A DNA stretch of 62,683 bases. Origin: a virus. Location of the stretch: the IMG/VR virus record IMGVR_UViG_3300042485_004141, positions 1 to 62,683 of that record; one strand, given 5' to 3'. Positions within the stretch are counted from its first letter, which is position 1. Each line of letters begins with the position of its first letter. The notes below the pieces were generated by a model. It was not told where the DNA came from and made no database searches. It worked only from the letters and a program-made list of their open reading frames with translations. The translations under genes were made by a program, and so were the position numbers. Of this stretch, positions 33,200 to 41,303 are shown piece by piece.

Positions 33200-33891
33200 T
33201 GAAAATCGGTTTTATCAAGGACGTTTTTGGAGGAATGCCTCATGTTATGGCAACCTCAAACAACGACAAAATTCAGGTAAAAGCAATTACCGAATATGGC
33301 AAATCGATTGTTTCTGATTTTAATTTTGACGCTTACAACATTAAGTCAACAGTGCCTGACGGTTTCATTTTTACCGGATTCTTCGAAAACTCAGAAATAG
33401 TAGAGGACGAGCCTGTTTCTAAAGCAATTGATAAAAAATCGTATCGCTATATAGCTACTGTAAAAAACGATAAAAGCTCAAATCGTGACCCTATAGAAAA
33501 TACGCCAATCAGGTCGTTTTCCTCTGTAGTCAACAAACTTAACGCTATTTCTTTCAAGACCAGCAACTTTAAAAACCTTAAGAAAAAATCAGAATTCAAG
33601 AGAAGAATAAAGTCAGGAAAAGTTTTTTTTGACGAAAAATCTCGCTCTGTGAAATCTCATCCCAAAGCGCAGTTTGGACAAATAGAGACAGAACTCATAT
33701 ATGGACAATTTGGTCAAGGATTTATTAGAAAAACAGCCAATAGAAAAACAGCAGAAACTTCTTCAAGTCGTCGATTAACTCGCAGAGCCAAGACCCTGGA
33801 AAGCATTACCCGAGAATCGATGGCTGGCCAAAAGGAATCAATCTCAGCACGGGTTTCTTACACTAGAAACGAAATAAAACATGCAAGGTAA
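33199..33891 (+). CDS. Hypothetical basic protein
   Basis: A 230-residue protein whose ATG shares a base with the preceding stop (TAATG). The first 120 residues have beta-strand-like hydrophobic segments (VMATSNNDKIQVKAITEYG, DGFIFTGFFENSEIV); the C-terminal half is strongly basic (SSRRLTRRAKTLESITRES). The composition suggests DNA or RNA binding at the C-terminus. It overlaps the next gene by 11 bases. No family is recognised. Confidence 0.55.
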   Translation: MKIGFIKDVFGGMPHVMATSNNDKIQVKAITEYGKSIVSDFNFDAYNIKSTVPDGFIFTGFFENSEIVEDEPVSKAIDKKSYRYIATVKNDKSSNRDPIENTPIRSFSSVVNKLNAISFKTSNFKNLKKKSEFKRRIKSGKVFFDEKSRSVKSHPKAQFGQIETELIYGQFGQGFIRKTANRKTAETSSSRRLTRRAKTLESITRESMAGQKESISARVSYTRNEIKHAR

Positions 33892-34552
33892 ATCTCCAGC
33901 AAAAGCAAAAGTATTGGCTCTGCGTCTTGCTCAAGACATAGGGTGCTCCGGCGCACACAAAGATTCAGAAGGTAGATGGATGCCTTGCGCTTCCATGGAA
34001 GAGATGGAAAGAATCTCAAACACTGCCGAGACATCAAGATGGAGAAGTGTCGTTCCAGGAGCTAAAGAAGCGGGAACAAAAAGAAGCATCGGAAAAAACA
34101 AGAGAAAACGACGCTCTGATGGATGGGAAAACCTGACGGAAGCACCAATACGAGGAATCGGCTCACTGGAAGGTGGAGGAATCGTCTCGTCTACGTCTTT
34201 TAGTGGTAAATCCATTGGATGCTGCGAAGAAAAGGGTGTCGGCCCAGAGTTTGTAAGAGATAACGACGTAGACGTCTTTATTGACCCGGAATCCGCCAAG
34301 GCTCGTTCTCGCCAGATTGGGTGCATAGGAATCAGTAGAAGAGTGAGCAAGTCAGGACGCACGGTATGGATGCCGTGCACAAATATGACTGATTATTCCA
34401 ATAGAACTGGTTCAACATCTTTGGGCAGAAGAAACGTCAGCAAGAGGCGTGAACAGGAAACCAGAAACGCCGTCAGGACTGTCTTACGCGAAAAACCAAA
34501 GTCAAGCGTCACAAGGAAAACATCCCTCACGCGAGAGCTCATTAGTAAGTAA
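33881..34552 (+). CDS. Protein with two IGC-x-G...WMPC cysteine motifs
   Basis: A 223-residue basic protein with two copies of one motif: DIGCSGAHKDSEGRWMPCAS near residue 20 and QIGCIGISRRVSKSG...WMPCTN near residue 145. Each has two cysteines 14-18 residues apart with a conserved WMPC end. The copies are separated by basic, low-complexity sequence. The motif may form a small zinc or disulfide knuckle; two copies could bind one shared metal. I recall this IGCSGAH...WMPC pattern from phage and actinobacterial hypothetical proteins, without known function. It is the last gene before the capsid gene. Confidence 0.6.
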   Translation: MQGKSPAKAKVLALRLAQDIGCSGAHKDSEGRWMPCASMEEMERISNTAETSRWRSVVPGAKEAGTKRSIGKNKRKRRSDGWENLTEAPIRGIGSLEGGGIVSSTSFSGKSIGCCEEKGVGPEFVRDNDVDVFIDPESAKARSRQIGCIGISRRVSKSGRTVWMPCTNMTDYSNRTGSTSLGRRNVSKRREQETRNAVRTVLREKPKSSVTRKTSLTRELISK

Positions 34553-34592
34553 CGTAATCTATTTACGTACTTTAATTGCAAAATATTATTAG

Positions 34593-34610
34593 TTACACCG
34601 AGAGGTGTGA
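34593..34610 (+). terminator. Hairpin in the gap before the capsid gene
   Basis: ACACC-GAGA-GGTGT forms a five-pair stem with a tetraloop, followed by a T-rich stretch (ATTTTTGTTT). It may end the upstream operon. The remaining 157-base gap also holds AT-rich sequence suitable for a capsid-gene promoter and a strong AGAGGAG ribosome-binding site before the ATG at 34709; I see no clear -35 and -10 pair. Confidence 0.35.
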
Positions 34611-34708
34611 ATTATCTGTTATTTTTGTTTATACATAAGAGCTGGGTGCTTACCTAAGCCTTGGACAAAATACCAATACCCCCACCCAACTCATAAGAGG
34701 AGAACCCA

Positions 34709-36076
34709 ATGTCGGAAGACAAAGCACGTACAGAAGAACTACAATCAGCTCTTCGCACAAAGATGGCAGACAATAAGACCATCGCAGATTCATTCAAAAT
34801 CGAGGACGGCACAGTAGTCGTTACTCCTGAGCAAAAGTCAGCGTTCGACAAGAACATGCGCGACATCAAAGAAATCAAGGGCCTTATCGGTGACCTTGAG
34901 ACCATGAACCAAGTTGATAACTGGGCATCACAGCCATCAGGTAGCTCCACAGGAGCAGCTTATGCTGCCGCTGCAGCAGACCTTGGTAGCTTGTCATCAC
35001 ATGAAATCAAGTCAATTGGTCAAATGTTCACTGATTCAGCAGAGTTCAAGGCACTTAATGGTGGCCGCAATGGAGCAAACATGGTTTCACCATGGCAAAT
35101 TGCTGCATCGTTGACTTCATACACCTCTGGTTACAACGTAAAGGACGTTTACTCGGGTCTGCCAACAACAGCAGTAACCGATAGCCGTCTTGGTTCATTT
35201 GGTTCCGTACAGCGTGACCCAATGGTATTGCCACCAACACGTACAAAGCGTGTTCGTGACTTGTTCCCAGTCCGCAAGACAAACGCTGCAGTTATCGAAT
35301 ACTTCCGTCAACTTGGTTTCACAACCTTGCAGGCTGGAGCAGGCGTAAACAGTGCATCAACAGTTGCAGAGCGTAACGCCGGCAATACCGCATTCGGTGT
35401 CAAGCCACAGTCTTCGTTCGCCTTCGTTGGTGAGCAGGCTCCAGTGCGTACACTTGCACATTGGGAAGCAGCACACCGTAACGTTCTTGCAGACGAGCCA
35501 CAGCTCCGCAGCATCATCGACAACGAATTGATGTACGGTCTCCGTCTCCTTGAGGATAACCAAATCCTCAACGGTAACGGTGCTGGTGAAAACTTGTTGG
35601 GCGTTCGTAACACACCAAACATTCAGACATACAACTGGTCAAGCGGTGCAGCTCTGCCAGTACCAGACACCAAGGCAGATGCACTTCGTCGTGCGGCAAC
35701 CTTGTCGTTCCTTGCGTACTACGAGCCAAGCGGCATCGTTCTTCACCCGAACGACTGGGAAGACATCGAGCTTACCAAGGACACTAACGGCCAGTACCTC
35801 ATCGCAGTTTCGGTTGCAATGGGTGGCGAGCCACGCGTCTGGCGTATGCCAATCGTTGACACTCCAGCAATGACTGAAGGTAAGGCACTTGTTGGAGCCT
35901 TCGGTACCGGAGCACAGTTGTACGACCGTGAAGAAGCAAGCATCCGCATCAGCGAACAGCATTCGGACTTCTTCGTCCGCAACGCAATCGTTATCCTTGC
36001 AGAGCAAAGACTTGCACTCGCTGTCAAGCGCCCAGAAGCATTCGTCGAAGTAACCTTCAACAGCGCACCAGCCTGA
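34709..36076 (+). CDS. Major capsid protein, HK97 fold
   Basis: The 455-residue protein has the HK97-type plan. An N-terminal helical delta domain (1 to about 100, rich in Lys, Glu and Asp) is followed by the capsid fold, with the family landmarks VRDLFPVRKTNAAVIEYFRQ, FAFVGEQAPVRTLAHWEAA, LMYGLRLLEDNQILNGNG, SGIVLHPNDWEDIELTKD and RISEQHSDFFVRNAIVILAE. A strong AGAGGAG site precedes the ATG. Codon use looks more uniform and richer in G/C-ending codons than its neighbours, as expected for a highly expressed gene. A terminator follows directly. A short SLSS sequence lies at residues 94-97, at the expected end of the delta domain. Confidence 0.92.
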   Translation: MSEDKARTEELQSALRTKMADNKTIADSFKIEDGTVVVTPEQKSAFDKNMRDIKEIKGLIGDLETMNQVDNWASQPSGSSTGAAYAAAAADLGSLSSHEIKSIGQMFTDSAEFKALNGGRNGANMVSPWQIAASLTSYTSGYNVKDVYSGLPTTAVTDSRLGSFGSVQRDPMVLPPTRTKRVRDLFPVRKTNAAVIEYFRQLGFTTLQAGAGVNSASTVAERNAGNTAFGVKPQSSFAFVGEQAPVRTLAHWEAAHRNVLADEPQLRSIIDNELMYGLRLLEDNQILNGNGAGENLLGVRNTPNIQTYNWSSGAALPVPDTKADALRRAATLSFLAYYEPSGIVLHPNDWEDIELTKDTNGQYLIAVSVAMGGEPRVWRMPIVDTPAMTEGKALVGAFGTGAQLYDREEASIRISEQHSDFFVRNAIVILAEQRLALAVKRPEAFVEVTFNSAPA

Positions 36077-36090
36077 TAAGCACTAAGCGG

Positions 36091-36127
36091 AACCCCGTTC
36101 ATCCTTTAGGGGGTGGGCGGGGTTTTT
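36091..36127 (+). terminator. Rho-independent terminator after the capsid gene
   Basis: AACCCCG (36091-36097) and CGGGGTT (36118-36124) are perfect complements with a 20-base loop, followed by five Ts. It lies 15 bases after the capsid stop. It would end the capsid transcript and so allow its expression to be set apart from the genes downstream. Confidence 0.85.
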
Positions 36128-36165
36128 GCCTTTTATAACCCAAAAACTATGAGAAGATATCTTAT

Positions 36166-36987
36166 ATGACTAATCCATTTGATGACATCGAAAAAACGTT
36201 TGAAGAACTCCAGGGCCTATCTGACCAAATAGAGGTAGAACTAGCCCTTGAGCAGATAGCCAGCCAATCCATGATTGAGCTGAAGCACATTGAAATGCAC
36301 CCAATATTCGATGAATATTACGGCTCTTTTGTTTTCCAGGAAGTACTAGTCAAAGGTTCAAAAAAACCAGTACTTAAAGACCCAAAGGGTGGCCTGACTG
36401 CTGCCGGACGAGCTTACTTCAAAAGAAAAGAAGGAGCTAGCTTGAAGCCAGGAGTAAGGGGGGCTGCCGATACTCCTGAAAAGATGAGAAGAAAAGGTTC
36501 TTTCTTGACTCGTTTCTTCACAAACCCATCAGGCCCTATGAAAGACGAAAAGGGCAGAGCAACTAGATTGGCTCTATCGGCTTCAGCCTGGGGTGAACCG
36601 GTGCCTCAAAATATCGAAGATGCCAAGAAGCTTGCAGCAAAAGGAAGAAGAATGCTGGAAAGATACCAGAATTCTAAATCTAAGAAATCACATTTTTCTT
36701 ACGACTACTTTAATAAGTTTTCGCCAGATAGTTATAACGAATTTATTAATTCAGAAGAACTTAAAGGACTTATACCTCCTGATGGAATGTTGTTCTTGAG
36801 TGAATCCATGTCCGAAGAGCAGCAAGCGATACGCGCATCCCTTCGGAGAAACATTTCCGAGCTAGCGCCTTCGTCCAAAACCGCATCGCAGTCTTATGTT
36901 TCGGAAGATTCAGAAGAACTAAAAAGAATGTCCAAGGCAGCAAAAATGATGAAACAGCGTCGCAAGGCTAAGCAAAAAAATGGCTGA
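36166..36987 (+). CDS. Hypothetical basic helical protein
   Basis: A 273-residue protein with an acidic N-terminus (NPFDDIEKTFEELQGLSDQI) and a basic C-terminus (KRMSKAAKMMKQRRKAKQKN). The centre has FLTRFFTNPSGPMKDEKGRA and LALSASAWGEPVPQN, a segment reminiscent of DUF6321-like phage proteins, but I cannot assign it firmly. It follows the capsid terminator, with an AT-rich stretch that could carry a promoter. It overlaps the SNase gene by 8 bases. Confidence 0.55.
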   Translation: MTNPFDDIEKTFEELQGLSDQIEVELALEQIASQSMIELKHIEMHPIFDEYYGSFVFQEVLVKGSKKPVLKDPKGGLTAAGRAYFKRKEGASLKPGVRGAADTPEKMRRKGSFLTRFFTNPSGPMKDEKGRATRLALSASAWGEPVPQNIEDAKKLAAKGRRMLERYQNSKSKKSHFSYDYFNKFSPDSYNEFINSEELKGLIPPDGMLFLSESMSEEQQAIRASLRRNISELAPSSKTASQSYVSEDSEELKRMSKAAKMMKQRRKAKQKNG

Positions 36988-37378
36988 GCAATACTGGTAC
37001 ACAGCAAAAGTACTCAAGGTAATAGACGGAGACACTCTGGACGTGATGATAGACCTGGGGTTTAGTATTCACCACAAAGCCAGAGTAAGACTTTATGGGG
37101 TAAATACCCCGGAGTCACGTACCAAAGATTTAGCGGAAAAACAAATGGGCCTCAAGGCAAAATCTTTTACTACGGACTGGACAGCGCGACACTCTACGGT
37201 CTTTTTAAAGACGATTGCTGGCAAGGACGATAAGTACGGAAGAGTACTGGCTTTAATATATTCCGACAAGGACGTCAAATCCGAATTAACCGCATGCCTT
37301 AATCAGGACATAGTTTCATCGGGCTACGCTCGTGAGTACTACGGCCAAGGAGACAAAACCTGGGAAGAATTTAAATGA
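36980..37378 (+). CDS. SNase-family thermonuclease
   Basis: A 132-residue staphylococcal-nuclease-type protein. VIDGDTLDVMIDLGF holds the two Asp of the calcium site, VRLYGVNTPESRTKD the first catalytic Arg and Glu, and DKYGRVLALIY the second Arg. There is no signal peptide, so it acts inside the cell or the virion. The active site looks complete. It lies between two small genes in a chain of overlapping genes. Likely roles are host-DNA breakdown or processing of phage DNA. Confidence 0.85.
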   Translation: MAEQYWYTAKVLKVIDGDTLDVMIDLGFSIHHKARVRLYGVNTPESRTKDLAEKQMGLKAKSFTTDWTARHSTVFLKTIAGKDDKYGRVLALIYSDKDVKSELTACLNQDIVSSGYAREYYGQGDKTWEEFK

Positions 37379-37833
37379 ACAACAATACATGGGCTTCATA
37401 TCGTGGACCAATTAAAGGAATACGCATAGAAGAAAAGGCAGACGATTCTGCTAAATGCCCAACGGCAACAAAAGATGTTTCGGTAAACCTACTAAATCGT
37501 AAAAAGGCAATTGCTGTTGCCGACTATGGCCCGCTTAATCCAGAAGAGAAAAACGAAGAGTTCTGGTCCAAACTTGCCAACGAGTGGGAAGTAAGCACCG
37601 AAGAGGCTAAGAAGCAGAAATGCGGCAATTGCGCAGTTTTTATTGTCACCCCACAAATGAAGTCATGCATACAAGACGGACTTGTTGGAGACGACAGAAA
37701 AGACGAATGGGGAGCAATAGACGAAGCTGGTGAACTAGGATACTGTGAAGCATTCGACTTTAAATGCGCTTCAAAGAGAACTTGTCGCGCTTGGGTCACC
37801 GGAGGACCAATACGTGAAGAAAAAAATAAATAA
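37375..37833 (+). CDS. Cysteine-rich hypothetical protein
   Basis: A 152-residue protein whose ATG overlaps the SNase stop (ATGA). The second half carries cysteines in a repeated layout: KCGNCAVFIVTPQMKSC, GYCEAFDFKC and KRTCRAWV. This spacing would suit a small iron-sulfur or zinc module and resembles the CANCVFYQGGDSC module of giant 1. The N-terminal half is basic and unstructured-looking. It overlaps the small membrane-protein gene by 20 bases. Confidence 0.6.
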   Translation: MNNNTWASYRGPIKGIRIEEKADDSAKCPTATKDVSVNLLNRKKAIAVADYGPLNPEEKNEEFWSKLANEWEVSTEEAKKQKCGNCAVFIVTPQMKSCIQDGLVGDDRKDEWGAIDEAGELGYCEAFDFKCASKRTCRAWVTGGPIREEKNK

Positions 37834-37939
37834 CGTTATTAACTGGCTAGCGGCAATTGTTTCAGCCGTTGTTGTGGCAAGAACAGCTATAAAGATAAAA
37901 AAAGCAGTGGGTCACCCCAACCCTGAAATGTGGGAATAG
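37814..37939 (+). CDS. 41-residue single-span membrane protein
   Basis: GTG at 37814 is preceded by GGAGG at 37801-37805, eight bases upstream, a strong site. The peptide has a basic start (VKKKINN), a hydrophobic span (VINWLAAIVSAVVVARTAI) and a short basic and polar tail. It begins inside the previous gene and ends 28 bases into the convergent gene at 37912-38295. It could be a small regulator of membrane state or a lysis accessory. The strong site and clear span support it being real. Confidence 0.6.
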   Translation: MKKKINNVINWLAAIVSAVVVARTAIKIKKAVGHPNPEMWE

Positions 37940-38295
37940 ATTTCGTGCTCGTCGCAAGACGTATAACGCATTCCTGACGTCTCCACCTTGCGTGGATATC
38001 CTGGTTCACCGCATTTCTCACACACGCTGAAAGAATCCTGCTCGATAGCAAGAATCAGCGAATTAACTTTACTGTATTCTTCCATGTTTGAAAGATTGAA
38101 GTAAAACCGCAGTCCACCAAACTTTTCTTTTATCTGCGCAACCGTATAGTTCGGGTCCTGAGTAAATAAAATAGTATCGCATTTTATTATTAGTTCCGCC
38201 CAGCCATAACCGCAGTCAATGGTTGCCGGTATGCCGTCAGCAAAACGGTCAAGGATGTTTTGGAAATCCGGGTCTGAACCTATGTTGATATTCAT
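37912..38295 (-). CDS. Conserved phage protein, unknown function
   Basis: A 127-residue protein with the pattern TIDCGYGWAELIIKCD, YTVAQIKEKFGGLRFYFNL and SVCEKCGEPGYPRK, then YTSCDEHE. The CGxGW start, the IKEKFGGLRFY box and the CxxC...C zinc-like end are typical of a widespread phage family without known function. The minus-strand cluster begins here with a convergent overlap of 28 bases with the plus-strand membrane-protein gene. Confidence 0.7.
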   Translation of the reverse strand: MNINIGSDPDFQNILDRFADGIPATIDCGYGWAELIIKCDTILFTQDPNYTVAQIKEKFGGLRFYFNLSNMEEYSKVNSLILAIEQDSFSVCEKCGEPGYPRKVETSGMRYTSCDEHEIYSHISGLG

Positions 38296-38318
38296 AGCTA
38301 AATCCTATAGTGATATTG

Positions 38319-38391
38319 CGCGTCGGGCAGGATTCGAACCTGCAATCTACAGATTAGAAGTCTGTTGCCTTATCCCTTGGGCCACCGACGC
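38319..38391 (-). tRNA. tRNA-Arg (anticodon TCT)
   Basis: The seven-base acceptor stem GCGTCGG / CCGACGC is perfect. The D arm, the anticodon arm ACAGA-CTTCTAA-TCTGT, the T arm with GTTCGAATC and the variable loop all fold normally. The anticodon TCT reads AGA and AGG, which are frequent arginine codons in this window. The 3' CCA is not encoded. The first base of the tRNA is also the last base of the neighbouring HNH gene's stop codon. Confidence 0.93.
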
Positions 38392-38939
38392 TAGGGGTTT
38401 TGTTTATTCTTTTTAGCATGATACAGGTTTCTTTGCTGTTCATTTAGCTTCTCTTTGTTTTTCAGATTGTACTCGCGCATGTACTCAAGGTTCTTGCCTC
38501 TTCTTTTTGAGTCACTTATGCGCTTGCATTCCTTGCAGGTTCTGTATTCTTTACCAATTTGCCTACCCTGTTTCTTCACGTATACAAGCGGTTCAAATTC
38601 CTCAAAAGAATGACCTTTTTTACAATGAGTCTGTTTTTTCGTCTGAGGGGGGTTTCTTCCCTTTTTGAACATATCCTTCATGTTTCCTGAATTTGTATCT
38701 AAAAAAAGATGTTCAGGATTAACGCACGGCGGGACGTCACAAGTGTGACAGACAAACATTCCTTCTGGTATTTCGCCTCTAAACCATAAATAACTGAGCT
38801 TGTGCGTGCTTGTAGTTTTGCCTTCAAAACCCATGGAACCATAGCCTTTGGAATTCAAAGCGCCCGTCCATAGCCAACAAGATTCGGTCTTGTTTACCTT
38901 TTGGAAAAAACGCTCTTCGTAGGACATATTTTTAGACAT
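38391..38939 (-). CDS. HNH homing endonuclease (HNH_3 type)
   Basis: A 182-residue free-standing endonuclease. CWLWTGALNSKGYGSMGFEG, GEIPEGMFVCHTCDVPPCVN and PEHLFLDTNSGNMKDM are the family's landmarks, with the catalytic His in VCHTCD and the Asn of NPEHL. A second zinc-type motif (CKKGH and CKECKR) and a basic helical tail suggest a DNA-recognition module. It lies directly after the ribonucleotide reductase gene, a common home for such elements, and ends at a tRNA gene. It may target a reductase or tRNA allele lacking it; this is inference. Confidence 0.85.
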   Translation of the reverse strand: MSKNMSYEERFFQKVNKTESCWLWTGALNSKGYGSMGFEGKTTSTHKLSYLWFRGEIPEGMFVCHTCDVPPCVNPEHLFLDTNSGNMKDMFKKGRNPPQTKKQTHCKKGHSFEEFEPLVYVKKQGRQIGKEYRTCKECKRISDSKRRGKNLEYMREYNLKNKEKLNEQQRNLYHAKKNKQNP

Positions 38940-38943
38940 GTGT

Positions 38944-40869
38944 CTACTTTACTGGGCAGGCTCCTGTTGCGCAATCTTCCATGTCAATTTCTCCATCGAA
39001 CTTTGACTGAACAAGCGGAATAGTGAAGTCAATCTTTGCGACAGTCTTTTCGTACTCTTCTTTTGTGATTTCTTCGTATGGAGGAAGAACAAAGTTATGG
39101 TCTGTGTGAAGAAGGAACGAAACAGACTTAACGCTGTCGTTGTAATTCTTTGAAAGCCATTGCTTGATTTCCTCAAGTTCTTCCTTGCGGTAATACACAG
39201 TGACCGATACGGCATTGTCTGCCCATTCTGTCTGAAGCTTCTTGACCCACTCCAATTGCTGAACCGCTGTCATTTCACTGACCAGAATCGACCCCTGCGG
39301 TGATTCACAAGGGAACTCAACAACATAACGGGTGTGGTCTTCTCGTCCATCGATACCGATATCCCAGACAACCTTGTAGCCCCTCTTACGGCAGGCTTCC
39401 ACAAGTGGGTCATTCGAGCCAAAACGGACTCTACGGGTGTAATAGGCTGCAAAGGCCGGATGTATGCCCGGAGTGACCCCAGGAAGCAGAGAGAGCGTCC
39501 CAGAGGGCTGTACGGTGGTAAGACGGATGGACTTCGGAAAGCCTTTTTCTGCTGAGTACTCGGCGTCAAGGTCACGAAGGTAGTCGTATGTCGTGGAGAG
39601 CCAAGAAACCTGCTGTTCGGAGGCTTGAAGCACTCCTGTGACGCTTTGTCCAATTCTGGCGTTCTTGCGAACAATCTTGGTTGTCTTTTCAAACGGGTAC
39701 GAAAGTCGTGTTATTTGCTTTTGTGTCATGTAGAGAAGACGAGAGATAGACATCAACTGTTTTACGGATTCCACGTTCGGCAGGAAGATTGTGGACAAGT
39801 TGCACGACTCTCCATCTGCTAGGCCGATTTCGGCACATGGATTAAAACCTTCGATTGAGTTATCAACGTTCTTTTCACCAAGTCGACCGACGGCTCTTGC
39901 AAGCTTTCTGTTAAGGAATCCGTATGGTTCGCCAGAACCGTCGTAGCCCTTCCAAATCTCAGCAGGAATCTCGTCCCAACCATCGGCATAGATAGAGTTG
40001 TTGCTGTTTGCTCGCCATGCAGGAATGTTTCCACTTCCCCAGTTCTTGGCACGCTGGAACAAAACGTCATCAGGGTCGCCTGCGGCTATTTGCGCCGACC
40101 GACGCGACGAGCCGGAAACAACAACGCGACCAATAATGTTACAAATATCCAAAACATCGATAGACCGAAGCTTCTTTCCTACTCTGTTTTCCAAAACTTT
40201 ACAAATGTCTTCGACGCCTTCAATAAGCGCACCAGGACCTGATGCAGTTCCACCCATCTTGCCTAACTTTGCTCCGTACTCTCGTACAAGAATTGTTGAG
40301 TAAGTAAAAGACTTACCAGTATCAAAGTATGACTTCAATACGGCATGTAGTAGACGGCTCCAGCCCTCTCGTGAGTCTGGAACAATGATGTTCGCATCGT
40401 TTGTTCGTTCGTGTGAAATAACAACGCCAGACTTCACTTTGGGAAGGTCATGAATCTTTGAACGCTCTACGGAAAATCCAACTCCGCCACCAAGCATCAA
40501 GTAGTTAAAGAGAAACTCAAAGTCATCTATCTTTTCGATGTTTGTGAAGTAGCAGTTGTTCAACGATGCTCCACCAAAAGATTCAACCATTGGAGTTCCA
40601 AGCTGCCAAAGCGCTCTACCGCTTACTGAACACCTCAAGTGGTACATGTGGTCAAAAAGTTCTTCAGCTTCTTCTCTGGTGTAAGGAACACCAATAGCAA
40701 TTGCTCCATTAACAACTCGCTGAATTGTTTCAGCCCATGTTTCAATATCGCCATTCTCTTTTAAGCGACCATAGGTGCGCAAAAAAACGATTTCACCCAT
40801 TCCGTTAAAGCCCCAAGGGACTTGCTTGTTCGCGTATGAGGCAATAAATTCATCGTCAATGAGGTTCAT
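38944..40869 (-). CDS. Class II (adenosylcobalamin-dependent) ribonucleotide reductase, monomeric
   Basis: Reduces ribonucleotides to deoxyribonucleotides. The five cysteines of the Lactobacillus leichmannii-type enzyme are in place: C106 (ASLNNCYF), C345 (NPCAEI), C356 (GESCNLS) and the C-terminal pair C633/C638, five apart in CATGACPVK. At 641 residues it is shorter than the Lactobacillus enzyme. The monomeric class II form needs no oxygen and no second subunit, and is common in phages of actinobacteria. It takes electrons from thioredoxin; a thioredoxin gene is at 59907. AGGA precedes the ATG. Confidence 0.9.
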   Translation of the reverse strand: MNLIDDEFIASYANKQVPWGFNGMGEIVFLRTYGRLKENGDIETWAETIQRVVNGAIAIGVPYTREEAEELFDHMYHLRCSVSGRALWQLGTPMVESFGGASLNNCYFTNIEKIDDFEFLFNYLMLGGGVGFSVERSKIHDLPKVKSGVVISHERTNDANIIVPDSREGWSRLLHAVLKSYFDTGKSFTYSTILVREYGAKLGKMGGTASGPGALIEGVEDICKVLENRVGKKLRSIDVLDICNIIGRVVVSGSSRRSAQIAAGDPDDVLFQRAKNWGSGNIPAWRANSNNSIYADGWDEIPAEIWKGYDGSGEPYGFLNRKLARAVGRLGEKNVDNSIEGFNPCAEIGLADGESCNLSTIFLPNVESVKQLMSISRLLYMTQKQITRLSYPFEKTTKIVRKNARIGQSVTGVLQASEQQVSWLSTTYDYLRDLDAEYSAEKGFPKSIRLTTVQPSGTLSLLPGVTPGIHPAFAAYYTRRVRFGSNDPLVEACRKRGYKVVWDIGIDGREDHTRYVVEFPCESPQGSILVSEMTAVQQLEWVKKLQTEWADNAVSVTVYYRKEELEEIKQWLSKNYNDSVKSVSFLLHTDHNFVLPPYEEITKEEYEKTVAKIDFTIPLVQSKFDGEIDMEDCATGACPVK

Positions 40870-40960
40870 AATTTCCTGTCAGGTAGGGGTCACTTAATAA
40901 CTGTGAGTAAATGAGTGTAGCGCAAAAACGAATAAAGAAAAAGTCGAGAGACGATGAAAT

Positions 40961-41290
40961 TTATTTTATGAAACCGTATTCTTTTGCAGTGGCCAAAGGA
41001 ATGTTTTTTCCCTTTTTAAAGACAAGAATCTTTGTAATTATTCCGGGCGCAATTTCACGTTCTTCAAAATAATCTTCTTCAATGTAGAAAGTTAACGAGT
41101 TGTCTAGCGAAGACGAAGTGTTGTATCCCCATATTGTCTCCGGAGCGGGAGTATCTCCTACGCAGTCTCCAGTAGGGTGACCACAGACCGGGCATGGCTG
41201 TCTGTCTGCCCTGTGGATATCTATTCCAGACGCATCATTTCTAAAGAGGGATGACTCACCAAATCCAGCACTATTATAAAATTCAGACAT
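40961..41290 (-). CDS. Zinc-binding-type conserved phage protein
   Basis: A 109-residue protein with PCPVCGHPTGDCVGD, a Cys-x2-Cys-x-His-x4-Cys pattern that would bind zinc. The C-terminal part has a beta-rich segment (GIITKILVFKKGKNIPLATA). I recall similar proteins in actinophages, with no function. It is the first gene downstream of the hypothetical at 41304-41942 (13-base gap) and upstream of RNR. Confidence 0.6.
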   Translation of the reverse strand: MSEFYNSAGFGESSLFRNDASGIDIHRADRQPCPVCGHPTGDCVGDTPAPETIWGYNTSSSLDNSLTFYIEEDYFEEREIAPGIITKILVFKKGKNIPLATAKEYGFIK

Positions 41291-41303
41291 AATATAAGTT
41301 TAC

